The notes beneath the pieces were generated by a model. The model saw only the letters and a list, made by a program, of their open reading frames with translations, searched no databases and was not told the DNA's origin. Positions 45,608 to 59,267 of a DNA stretch of 64,000 bases are shown here, one piece after another (positions within the stretch are counted from its first letter, which is position 1; every line of letters starts with the position of its first letter). Position numbers and translations under genes: made by a program. The DNA is taken from NCBI GenBank assembly GCA_013076295.1, contig RQOL01000718.1:1612001-1676000 (forward strand), in the 5' to 3' direction. This DNA is from Sanderia malayensis (taxonomy: Eukaryota > Cnidaria > Scyphozoa > Semaeostomeae > Pelagiidae).

Positions 45608-46298
45608 TGTCCTGTTCGTGCAAGCTGTTTTATGGGCGGCACGCGCTATTTTAATTAACAATGACACACAGTGCTGTAATGTAGCGTTGGTCTACCACGC
45701 CATCCATTTCTTCTTGACTTCAAAGTGGACGTCCATTTCTTTCAAGCTTGTTTGCTGCATATTAATTAGGTACACTTCAAGAAATACGAGCAAAATATTT
45801 CCAACATTCAGATATAAATGAATTAGATTATACTCATCGATCCTTTGACTTTTTAGCTCTTGTGCATGAATAGCAAACGAGTAATTTTCATTAATATATT
45901 AATCAATAAAAAGACCTGTTCAAATTGTTGCTGCAGCATTATTAAGCAGCCATTTTGAAAAAAATTGTTGACCCAAAGCGGGCAAATAAAAGACAAAAGA
46001 ATTTTTGAATAGACCAATCAAAACTCTCTACTTCACAAGCGATAACCATAGAAACTATAGAAAACAATGAGTCATTTTGAGTGGGTACCATAAGGGACCC
46101 TTTGGGGGGGTCATTAAGTCAAGTACACTTAAATAGGGGGGCGTAGTCACACCTCTGGTCAAAAGCAACTCATGAATGTTTGTTTTGATAAATAATAAGC
46201 ATAATCTGATAAAAAATATTTCAATCACATTTATTTATTCCTTTAGACTAACTTAAATAATATTGTATAAAATTCATTGCAGTCTATTTAGATGATTT
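45608..46298 (-). promoter_or_regulatory. Upstream region of EYS gene
   Basis: About 690 bp between the EYS start codon and the BOLA1 stop codon, both on the minus strand. It must contain the EYS promoter and the BOLA1 3' UTR. No specific element or repeat was recognised. Confidence 0.4.
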
Positions 46299-47089
46299 CT
46301 ATCGTTTACTGCCTCCCATGCATTGTGGAGAAGGTGGCACTTTGTGAGCACTGTCTTCCCATTGCTGAGGTGTCTTTGCCTGAAGGACAAAAACAAGCAT
46401 CCATAAGATGATGTTTTGAGATAATTTTCAAAAGTGCAAGATATCCATGAGAGATGAAATCACCGTTTGTCTTACTTGAATTGAAAGTGCATGGACACCT
46501 GACTGAAGCTCATGTTGCAATGCCTCATTGACCAATCTATGGCGCTACAAAGTAATAAATAAAGGCATATAGTTGCGTTGTTTACAAGGATAAATAAGCT
46601 TACCTATCTATATTAGAAACAGGTAAAATAAAATCACCTGAATCAGACTTTTGCCATCAAATTCATCTGACACAACTATGACCTTGAAATGAGTTTCAGA
46701 CCCTAGGAGATTGGCAGAAAAGGAGCATATAGGTAAAAATACATGTAAAATTTGTAAAAATTAATTAAAATCACAAAATAAGTGTGTACCTTTTGGGACA
46801 TTGTGATTGCCGCTTTCATTGATCACATTGATGAAATATGGCTGCAAAATATAATAAATCCTTTGTCAGGTTGGGATATGCGGGTTGGGGATCCTCTTCT
46901 CAGAAGATACATGAAGTGCCTAAAGAGCCTAACCTGATAAAAGATGTCCTACTATAATTCAATGACCGTTTTTGACAATAGCAAGAAGTGAAGCCAGAAA
47001 TATTAACCCTGTAGAAATATTAAACAGCCTACTTTGAAAATATCTGTCAGTTTTCGCGTTATAGACTGCCCAACAATTCCACTGGCCAT
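46299..47089 (-). CDS. BOLA1: BolA-like protein 1
   Basis: Mitochondrial BolA-family protein that partners glutaredoxin 5 in iron-sulfur cluster handling. Five exons: 47089-47033, 46841-46790, 46702-46638, 46544-46476 and 46379-46299, with agreeing phases, giving 107 residues. It shows [20 protein letters not shown], then the invariant RHRLVNEAL and [15 protein letters not shown] of the BolA fold. The C-terminal [12 protein letters not shown] resembles the end of animal BOLA1 and distinguishes it from BOLA2 and BOLA3. The N terminus ([19 protein letters not shown]) is short but basic and amphipathic, which may serve for mitochondrial targeting. The start codon is 231 bp from that of macroH2A on the other strand. 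Confidence 0.94.
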
Positions 47090-47320
47090 TTCGTCTTTTG
47101 CACGACAACAACCACATCATGGACATTTCAAATTCACTTCAATCAAAATATTTTGAATTTGTGGCCAAGACTAAAGCACGCTACAACGCTCGCAACACGC
47201 ACGACACGACACACGCACGAGGAGGAGAACAAACAAAGCACATCTGTCCGTCGCGCCGCTTCGCTTCGTGCTCAACTTTTTCAGCTTGTCAGTCAAAGGA
47301 GGGATATAAGAATCGCCATA
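47090..47320. promoter_or_regulatory. Probable bidirectional promoter BOLA1/macroH2A
   Basis: Divergent start codons are 231 bp apart. The stretch contains repeated ACGC/CACG motifs (CGCACGACACGACACACGCACG) in two short blocks but no evident TATA box. Shared promoter function is inferred from spacing. Confidence 0.55.
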
Positions 47321-50224
<2,904 letters not shown>

Positions 50225-52130
50225 GCCACTAAGCCGCAAAAAACTTCAGCCTAGCAAATATGTGAACTGAACAGTAGCATTAGCTTGCATATAAACAATT
50301 GTCATGTCACATGGCGTTTCATAACATCTTTAGATTTTACTCTTTTTATACACCTGCTTTGTTTTATCCATTTGGATTAGCAAAAATTTTAGCTTGGTAT
50401 AGCCTTGGGGAACATTTTCTTCATAAGTCATCTTTGTTTTGTGAGATAACTGCAGACGTGTGAAATCTTGCATATTATTCTCTCGCGTTTTGTTAGATCA
50501 TGTATTGCGTTTTATACTACCACCGCACTGTTTTCTTGATTAGATGTATGCTTTGTATTTAGATAGGTTTTAGATTAGATGAATATATACTATGATTTTT
50601 CGTAGTTTGCTATGGTATAGCATGGTATAAATTTTAACTATCTAAGAATAAATGTAGAGATGAATTATGGAACGTGTATATTTGATCCATTGAGTTATTC
50701 ATCAAATAAGAGACGTCATTCCTCGATGGACGTTCTTTGAACCTGAGAAGCTTTTCTCGATGGCCGTTCAAAGATGTGGACTTCTTAACAAGTCTATAAT
50801 CTTTTGGCTTTTTCTGATTTTGCCCTCGTGAAGTAAGAGAGAGAGACGTGTAACTCCTCGTCCGTCTAATCTTTCTCTTTCCTTCACGATGTCCAACTTA
50901 CAGGGTCCAAATTAACAGCCAAAAAAAGATAAAATTGCTAGCAATTTAATCAAAGCTGTGTGAATGAAAGAAAAACACAACCTCGAACCCAGTGCCCTTC
51001 TAGCTTCGCTGCCCTGGGTTTGAGGTTGAGAAAAACACTTCGTAATGCATTTATGATGGCGAGTTGCAAATTTCATGCCTTGCCCTTTTCGCGGGCTTTT
51101 TCTGCGTTGGGAAGACTGGAAACCAATAACAGATTTCCGAAATGTTTCCATTTTGTGCAGCACAATTTTCTTGGTGAGTCTATTATCTTTTTGCCATCAG
51201 GCATGCCGTGTCCACGGAAACGGCGCCCAGTGGACGTTGTTTCTGCATAAATCACATTTTTTCGTTCAAAGGGAACAGAGCGGGGGTCGGGTCAATCCAG
51301 TCAAGTTTTTAATTGTAGTCTAACATTAGATTGGAGTCTACAAGAGCCCCCAAATCAAGTGGAATAGATCAAATAGAAAACATTAATTTGTGCATTTTTG
51401 CTTCTGCATTTTCTAGAAAATTTGCTAACTTCTGAAGTAAGGTACATATAATACGATGTAGGCCCAGGCGCCAGGGGCAAACCTGGTCACAATAAGCTGT
51501 GGTCGCTCATGAAATATTGAATGTTATATACAGGCAATTAATGTTAAACGCATTTCAAAACGAAGGGTTGAGCGGATAACACTTGAAAGCTTAGATTCAA
51601 TTGTCAATCTTTTGTGAATAACTTAGCGAGCTTATCTCGAATTAATTAACTTAACGTTGACAATACTTTTTTCGCAGTTCTCGGTTAAGTGCTTTCCTCC
51701 GAGCCAAGCCACCCAACAGCAAACAGCAGAGCAAGGCCGTTATTACTTTAGTTTATTACCCCCGTTATAATTCAAGCGGGCTGGGTGTGTCAGTCTGTGT
51801 CATGAAAACAGATTCACTCGCGACTCGCTCTCCACGCAAAGTGAAACAAAATTTGCGGTGAAATAAAAATCGCGCTAACTTTGCGACAATCATTATATTA
51901 AGGGCGAATATCGTCAATTTTGCCTTTCAGTCGAGGTCGAGTGAGAAAACAGGTACGAATGAGAAATAACTTGAATGCGACCTGCTATGTTTAATTTAAT
52001 TAATTGAATTATAATTCCTTAACGCTTTTGAATATAAATAGCGGAGAGAACTATATACGCACTTTGAATTCTTAATTTCCAACTTCAGGTTCAGACAGTT
52101 AAAGTTGGGTAAAGGAAGAAACTTAACAAC
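50225..52130. other. Intergenic region between macroH2A and CRIP copy A
   Basis: Holds the macroH2A 3' flank and the CRIP promoter. At 50827-50888 there is an imperfect hairpin (TCGTGAAGTAAGAGAG pairing with CTCTTTCCTTCACGA). From about 51903 the sequence is the left part of a segmental duplication (copy at 55825). A leader exon probably ends at 51952 with an intron to 52088 (AACAG|GTACGA and AACTTCAG). No coding sequence is recognised. Confidence 0.45.
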
Positions 52131-54496
52131 ATGCCTAAGTGTCCAAGCTGCAACAAAGAAGTTTACTTCGGTGAGAGTCCTTATTGGAATTTTCATTTTT
52201 ATCATTGCAATTTTCAAATCATCATACTGGGTATAATATTTCCAGAAACACTTCATATCCAAGGAAATGAGCTTGCATTGTTTAATTTATAACACTGAGG
52301 TCTTCTGGCATTTCGAAAAATGCTTAGAGTGGTGGGCAAAATAAAAAAAAGGTTTTGACCATCTCGAGTATTATATATTGACGTAACGCTTCTATTGATG
52401 AACATGATCCTCGAATTCTTAATTTTCTCGGTTACAGAAAAGAAAATGACACAAAAAGTATTAAATTATTATTTACACGGTTGTGCTGGTTGATATATTT
52501 AGTGATTTTTAATTATTTAATAGATTCATTACAGTAAAAGTTAAGATATTATGGTTGGCTGAGAATTTGAAACAATAATTTGAATTTAAAAATGTTGAAT
52601 GCGTCGAATCTTTCACTTTGGTTTCCGTTGTTGCAGATTACGACTGAGAATATGGATAAAGCCATATTATCCATTATAGAAATTGTTTACCTTCACGAGG
52701 ATTCTCTTTCATCATTGCAATGGCCTCATACCAATGGTTTCGTCACTTGGAAACCCTGATGGCTTGCAATGACCCCTTTGATAGATATTAGAATAGAACA
52801 ATACAACCACGTTTGTTGTCTTACAAAATATTTAAATTTTTGCTCAGCCTAAATTTTTCCATTGTGTTAGACCTCCGAAGCATTGCTTATGAAAACATGT
52901 ATGTACAGTTGACATCCGTTTATCTTGAACTCTCAAGGGAAGTTGAAATTTGTCCGAGATAGTGAATGCTCGAAAAAAGGACGTCCTAACTGTCCCAACT
53001 GCACTGTACCAAAGCGAGGGGAATATACGCCTGGGAATATACGTCTTTGCACGGACTTCTATCCTGCTATATACTTATGCCATTGAGCACTTTTAATGCA
53101 AAACTGGTACACAAATTATATGTTGTACGAGCGTAAATATTTTCTTGTTTTGTAGCTGAGAAAGTCACCTCTCTCGGCAAGGATTGGCACAGACCTTGTC
53201 TCAAATGTCAAAAGTGCAAGAAGACACTTTCATCTGGCAGTCATGCAGAGGTATAGCAAATATCCTGTTATTATTTTTCCATCCCTTGTTTTCTAAAGCG
53301 TATAATATGTAGTTATCTAGATGTCTATTATATTGTTATTTAACCGTCGATTTTTTTAATCCATTGAACTCTATACTCAATCAACGGCATGGATTGGAGA
53401 ATCCATGTCGGCATTTATTCTCAGCCTTGTTTCCCTCTCCAAAGTCCAAAGTGAGTTTAATTGATTTTCATTCATGGACCAGCGCTGTTGGTTTATTTCG
53501 TAACTAGCCAATCACGTTTGAGCTCTTGTCTCGTGATACAACAGAGAAAAGTTCTCTGCAGTGAAAATTGTCAGCGAAACAACCCAGGACTTGAGTCGAA
53601 ATGAGTTTACAGTTATTTTTGTGCATGGCAGATTTTTAATCTGCATTGTAGCCTGATCAAATACGATGGAACGTGAACAATTTCTTTCTAGAAGCGTTCA
53701 TCGCTTAAAATGACTAAAATTCTCTTGAGAACGTTGTTTGAGCAGACGAAAAGATGGTCTCGGAGTCAAATCATCTCGGATTATATTGCCACATGAAGTA
53801 TATTATCCTCATTTGCTTTACACAAGGATAACTAAGAGGTAGAATTTTGCATGCACACAATGTCATTCAGACGACTAAATCCGAAGACAACTAGTTGTCT
53901 AATTCTGATCAATACAATGATACGATTGTTGATTGTTTAAAGTGGAATTTGCTTTGGCTTGGTTTGAAGGCTTTCTTGTCTTTGAACTGGCCGCCAGTTA
54001 CTGGACGTATTATGATTGATAATGTAATAATGATTATGATATTGAATAAAACCCTTCTTACATTGTGATTATGACCTTCATACAGACAACAAGACATGCT
54101 GTACAGGATTTCGATTGGGACATTAATCATGTCTGTCATTATCTGGAGATTTCCACTTGGTTTGCGACGAATAAAAGGCAAATCAACTCTGACGTATATT
54201 GGGGGGAGGCGTGTTTACCCCAATCGTTCTCCCGGTGCAAATTAAATCGAATTGCTCAGCATGTCTTGTTTTTGGCTTTTCAAAACTTCAACTCTCGTAA
54301 ACTCGAATAAACATTTCATTTCATTCTTCATTTTGTTCAACTTATCGCTTTTCAACTTTATTATCATTTATTTACGCTTATTTGTATTGTCTTTTCTTAG
54401 CATGACGGCAAGCCTTACTGCCATCAACCTTGCTATTCGGCCTTGTTTGGCCCTGGTGGCTTTGGACATGGCGGTGCAGAGTCACACAAATATTGA
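52131..54496 (+). CDS. CRIP1: Cysteine-rich LIM protein (CRIP), copy A
   Basis: Small single-LIM zinc protein. Three exons, 52131-52170, 53156-53250 and 54401-54496, give 76 residues, one less than CRIP1. The protein reads [57 protein letters not shown] and ends [11 protein letters not shown], matching the family over its whole length, including the Gly-rich tail after the LIM domain. The zinc ligands of both LIM fingers (CPSC, WHRPC, CQKC, PYCHQPC) are present. It lies on the left copy of the tandem duplication; copy B downstream differs mainly in the tail. CRIP1 versus the first LIM unit of CRIP2 cannot be separated by eye. A non-coding first exon probably precedes it. Confidence 0.93.
52904..53008. 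mobile_element. Pogo-like MITE in CRIP copy A intron 1
   Basis: Ends TACAGTTGACATCCG and CAACTGCACTGTA are approximate inverted repeats bounded by TA. The same element is at 57674-57763 in the duplicate, so it was inserted before the duplication. Confidence 0.65.
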
Positions 54497-56070
54497 TTAT
54501 GATCATGTTATGAAATTGATGAACACATTTTTCCATTAAAGCACAGTGTAATCAGACGAATTTTTAAGATCAATAATTTTCAGCACTTTTACCACGTATT
54601 TAACAGATAAACTGCAGTGATAATTGCTTGACTATCATCAAATTAATGTTTTTTTCCTTTCATGTGCAATATAGACCTACTCAGGATTTTATATGTATTC
54701 GGTTGTTTTCTTCTTAATTTTTGCAAATTTTGACAAATGTGCACTTATTCATTGACACTTATAGCTTATTCTGGAAATGAGGTTGTTGACGTTAAAGTTG
54801 GCACTGTGAGTGTCCCTGATGTCGCAAGGGGGTTTAACTGGAGAAAGACGCGCACCCATCGTGAACACGGAACGCGTCACATCTGGAAACGTTTTCAATA
54901 ACAACCTTCCAAAAACTACAACTACAACAACAAAACGATTTTTGTGTCATGTAATGCAAGAGAGTCGGTTACCTGATTTGTGAAGGTCGCTTCAATATCT
55001 CCTTATATTTAACTCAATTTTGAAGGTAAGTTTATCTTGGGGGTAATCTCTGGCTACATAAACTTTCGTTAATTATGCACGAGTGTTTTTCATCGCGTGA
55101 TCTACTTTGATGTTCATCAACAATGAAAGTTGATATATTCCCTCTCTTTGGTATGTTAATGACTTGCCAAAGGCAGGCTATCTTAATCTGGCATTTCAGG
55201 TTTTACGCAGTCATCATCATCATCATTTACGCTTTTCGTCCAGAAAGGCATTGCCTGGTCCACTATTAACCTTCAAATATGTGCATATTTGATGGATGAT
55301 ACCAAACACAGACGATGCAAAAGCAGAATAGTCTTTCTGCATTTATATGAAATGCTTCAAAATTGTTCTCTCTTACTACCAGTGCTTTCAGATTGCGCAT
55401 CGCTTCTAAAAAGAATGGAATTTTGATCAGGGTGGAAATGTCAATGTGGTGGCTCCACAGGAATTCGATTATCTCCACCGCAATTGCCTTTGTTTACGAC
55501 ATGAAAAACATGTGCTTTTTTCGACAAAATTGCTTACTCTACAAGCATTTATTTCTGTTCATATGCTCACCAAAGTGCGTTTCATACTTTACAACAGTGC
55601 CTTTGACTTCGATACAATAATTAAAGTGGAAAATAATGCAAATTGGGAAGTTTTTAAAACAGGAGCCGCATTTGCAACGACTTGTAGTTGGCTTTAATTA
55701 GCAAAGTTAGCTTGTTAATCACGCTATGTATCTACCAGCCAACTTTAGGTTAATTGATTATTATTTTTGGGTCCGCGGGTCACCGGGTCGCGGGGTCCAG
55801 CGATTAGAGCTACCCTTGTATAAAGCGAATATCGTCAACTTTTCTGTTCAGTCGAAGTCGAGCAAGAAAACAGGTACGAAGAGTGAGAAATAATTTGAAT
55901 GCGATCTGCTATGTTTAATTGTATTATGATTCCTTAACGGTTATGAATGTAAATAGCAGATAGAACGGAAAAAACTATGAATTCTTAACTTTGAACTGGC
56001 ATTTTGAATTCTTAATTTCCATCTTTAGGTTCAGGCAGTGAAAGTTGGGTAAAGGAAGAAACTTAACAAT
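54497..56070. other. Spacer between CRIP copies
   Basis: 54497-55045 is the end of duplicate A, including a copy of a probable SKP1 leader exon with donor TGAAG|GTAAGT at 55025. 55046-55824 is single-copy sequence with a short TCA repeat near 55208 and no recognised gene. 55825-56070 is the promoter and leader of CRIP copy B, with probable leader intron 55874-56028. Confidence 0.5.
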
Positions 56071-58345
56071 ATGTCTGCTGTGTGTCCAAACTGCCGCAAA
56101 GAAGTTTACTTCGGTGAGAGTCCCTATTGCATTTTCTTTTTTATCATGGCAGTTTTCAAATCATCAGACTGGTTATAGTATAACTCCAGAAATACTTCAT
56201 ATTCAAGGAAATAAGCTTGCATTGTTTAATTTATAACACTGAGGACTGGCATTTCGAAAAATGCTAAGAGTGATGGGCAAAATAAAAAAGGTTTTGACCA
56301 TCTCGAGTATTATATTGACGTAACACTTCTATTGATAAATATGACAGTCGCATTCTTGATTTTCTCGGTTACAAAGAAAAAATTGACACAAAAAGTATCA
56401 AATTATTATTTACACGGGTGTGCTGGTTGATACATTTAGTGATTTTTAATTATTTAGTAAAAGTTAAGATATTATGGTTGGCTGACGGCTGAGAATTTGC
56501 AACAGTAATTTGAATTTAAACATGTTGAATGCGTCGAATCTTTCACTTTGGTTTCCGTTGTTGCAGATTACGATGGAGAATATGGATAAAACCATATTAT
56601 CCATTATAGAAATTGTTTACCTTCACGAGGATTCTCTTTCATCATTGCAATGGCCTCATACCAATGGTTTCGTCACTTGGAAACCCTGATGGCTTGCAAC
56701 GACCCCTTTGATAAATATTAGAATAGAACAATACAACCACATTTGTCTTCTTACTAAATGTTTGAATTTTTGCTCAGCCTAAATTGTTACAAAGCATTGC
56801 TAATGAAAATATGTACCGTATTTCCTCTATTAAGCGCCCGGGCGCTTATTAAATATTTTTCGAAATTGGGTGGGCGCTTATTAGAGAGGGGGCGCTTAAA
56901 AAAAGGGGGGGGGGGCTTATTTCACAAAATTTTAAAATCAAACAACATCAAAAGCTAAAGAATAATCTTATATAGTTGCAAATGTTATTCAATATCATGC
57001 AGTCAAGATAATGTAAAACCACTTAGAAGGGGATTTTAGGTGCAATACGAACAAATTATTAATATACGACAAACTCACAGTTACTTTCTTGACGGAAGAG
57101 TCTTTGGTGCTTCGGTTTCCCTTTCGTCAATCTTTAATTCAAATTCAATCGATACTCGTGACGCGGTCACTTAACTACAGATATTATTATTACAAACGAA
57201 AATCCAACTACAAATGCAACTAACTGACTAAAAATGAATGAGATCGAGTTTATATATCTACAGTTGTCATACGTGTCTACGATTACCAAAAAAAGGAATA
57301 ATATTGTTTAAAGATTAAGTTCTACAAATCAAAATAAGTCAAGTCACTTATCTACTAAAAATTACGAAATATAAAATCAAAGTTCAACTAAAAGTGATTA
57401 CGAAATTATATCAAAGGTGCACCTTCGTTCGTTGAACCCACTTGTAGAACCCCCTTCTAAGTGGTTTTACAAAAGTGTTTCTCCAGCCAGCCTTAAAGAG
57501 TTTCTACGTTATTATTTGAATTAAACAGTGAAAATGTAAGGATTCCATTAACCGCCCTGGGCGGCTAATAGAGTGGGCGCTTATTTCACATATTTGATTT
57601 GCGGTCGGCGCTTATTGGGGGGGGGGGGGGGGGTTAAAAGAGTGTGGGCGCTAAATAGAGGAAATACGGTATTTACAGTTGACATACGTTTATCTAGCAC
57701 AAATTTGTCCGAGACAGCGATTGCTCGATAAACGGACGTCCCAACTGCCCCAACTGTACTGTACCAAAATGAGGGAAATATACGCCTGGGAACCTATTTA
57801 AAAATAAAAACTTTAAGTAACGGTAGAAGCTTGTTGTCTTTGCTGGGATTTCTATCCTGCTATATGCTTATGGTATTGAGTACCTTCAATGCAAAACTGG
57901 CACGCAGTGTACGAAAGTATTTATAAATTAAAAATTGTTTTCCTGTTTTGTAGCTGAGAAAGTCAACTCTCTCGGCAAGTCTTGGCACAGATCTTGTCTA
58001 AGATGTGAGCAGTGCAAGAAGACACTTTCACCTGAAAGTCATGCAGAGGTATGGCAAACAAAAGTACCCCAATCGTTTTCCCGCGGAGCGCCCATTAAAT
58101 CAACTGCAAATTAAATCGAATTGCTTAGAATGTCTTTTTTGGCTTTTCAAAACTTCAACTTTCGTAAACTCGAATAAGCATTTTGCTTCATTCTCCATTT
58201 TGTGCAACTCATCGCTGCTCAACTTTATTATCATTTATTGACGCTTATTTGTATTGTTATTGTCTTTTCTTAGCATGAGGGCACTCCTTACTGCCATCAA
58301 CCTTGCTATTCGGCCTTGTTTGGCTCTAGTGGCTCTGGATATTGA
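56071..58345 (+). CDS. CRIP1: Cysteine-rich LIM protein (CRIP), copy B, shortened tail
   Basis: Tandem paralogue of copy A. Three exons, 56071-56113, 57954-58048 and 58274-58345, give 69 residues. The start is [14 protein letters not shown], one residue longer than copy A; the LIM zinc ligands are all kept (CPNC, WHRSC, CEQC, PYCHQPC). After [10 protein letters not shown] the frame stops at TGA 58343-58345, where copy A continues with HGGAESHKY; the downstream DNA still aligns with the copy A tail but is also shifted. So copy B has lost the conserved Gly-rich tail while its LIM fingers look intact. Whether it is expressed is unknown. Confidence 0.85.
56814..57671. mobile_element. 858-bp MITE with nested element in CRIP copy B
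   Basis: Ends TACCGTATTTCCTCTATTAA and its reverse complement match at about 25 of 26 positions. Subterminal blocks repeat GGCGCTTATT, and there are G runs near 56904 and 57617-57634. TA flanks both ends. Copy A of the duplication has the empty site at 52903-52905. No transposase reading frame is visible; a second element (57012-57471) sits inside. Confidence 0.93.
57012..57471. mobile_element. 460-bp nested element with perfect 21-bp inverted ends
   Basis: GTAAAACCACTTAGAAGGGG at 57013-57032 is repeated exactly in inverted orientation at 57451-57470, and one more base pairs on the outside. The interior is AT-rich with no coding capacity. It lies wholly inside the 858-bp MITE. Confidence 0.85.
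57674..57763. mobile_element. Pogo-like MITE in CRIP copy B intron 1
   Basis: Counterpart of 52904-53008 with ends TACAGTTGACATACG and CAACTGTACTGTA; about 15 bp shorter in the middle. Confidence 0.65.
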
Positions 58346-59267
58346 GGTGCAATGTCAAAAAATATTGATTATGACTGACTATGTTATGAAATTGTTGAAC
58401 ACATTTTTCCATTAAAGCACAGTGTAACCAGACGAACTTTTAAGATCAATTATTTTCAGCACTTTTACCACGTATTTAACAGATAAACTGTAGTGATAAT
58501 TGCTTGACTATCATCAAACTAATGTTTTTTCTCCTTTCATGTTGCAATATAGACTTACTCAGGATTTTATATGTATTCTGTTTTGTTTTCTTCTTAATTT
58601 TTGCGAATTTTGACAAATGTGCACTTATTCATTGGCACTTGGCACTTATAGCTTATTCTGGAAACGAGGTTGTTGACGTTGAATTTAGCACTGCGAGTGT
58701 CCCTGATGCCGCCAGGGGGCTTAACTGGAGAAAGGGGGCATGATGCGCACCCATTGTGAGCACGGAACGCGTCACATCTGGAAACGTTTTCAATAACAGC
58801 CATACAACTGCAACAACAACTCGATTTTTATGTCATGTAATGCGAGAGAGACGGATACCTGAATCGTGAAGGTCGCTTCAATATTTCCTTATATTTAACT
58901 CAATTTTGAAGGTAAGTTTATCTTGGAAGTAATATATCAAATAGCTTGCTATATAAACATTTTTGCAGATGTACTTCCTTGCTAAATAGAAAGCTTATTA
59001 TGCGAGTCAGCACATTGGGAAGATGTCAATGTGTAGGCGCCTATTTGGCTAGGCCATTTGTATTGCAAATACTGAAGAAGTATGCTATACTTTAGATTAA
59101 ATGGCTGCCAATTTGCCAATTTTAAACACCCAGCGATAGACTTAATTTTGTGAAATAAAAGGTTTTCTTGCATGTTGCTCATGCGACTCAGCTCTTCTAC
59201 TTCCACAGTTTCTCGTCATTGAACTTAATTCTCTTGTGTGTTTTTAGCCCTTAAAGATAAAGCAAGA
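58346..59267 (+). promoter_or_regulatory. CRIP copy B 3' flank and SKP1 leader
   Basis: The first part is duplicated sequence shared with 54497-55045. A good donor (TTTTGAAG|GTAAGT, intron from 58912) and an acceptor (GTGTTTTTAG, ending 59247) suggest a leader intron for SKP1, with its promoter inside the duplicated segment. No coding exon was seen. Confidence 0.45.

Larger units (their letters stand above)
51903..55045 (+). repeat. Segmental duplication, copy A (contains CRIP copy A)
   Basis: From GCGAATATCGTCAA near 51903 to TTTGAAGGTAAGTTTATCTT near 55040 this segment matches 55825-58935 through promoter, exons, introns and 3' flank, with differences of the order of one base in ten in many stretches. 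Intron 2 is about 0.9 kb longer here than in copy B, and copy B has an extra 858-bp MITE in intron 1. Confidence 0.9.
55825..58935 (+). repeat. Segmental duplication, copy B (contains CRIP copy B)
   Basis: Right-hand copy of the segment at 51903-55045. It carries an extra 858-bp MITE in intron 1 and lacks about 0.9 kb of intron 2. Its right end lies at the probable SKP1 leader exon donor (58911). Confidence 0.9.

Noticed and set aside
45608..45667. GTG-initiated extension of the EYS frame
   Set aside because: ATG 45607 is the first in-frame ATG and places a signal peptide at the N terminus; the extension would bury it.
50827..50888. Imperfect hairpin downstream of macroH2A
   Set aside because: Pairing is interrupted and purine-rich, with no ends or target duplication; not enough to call a MITE or RNA gene.
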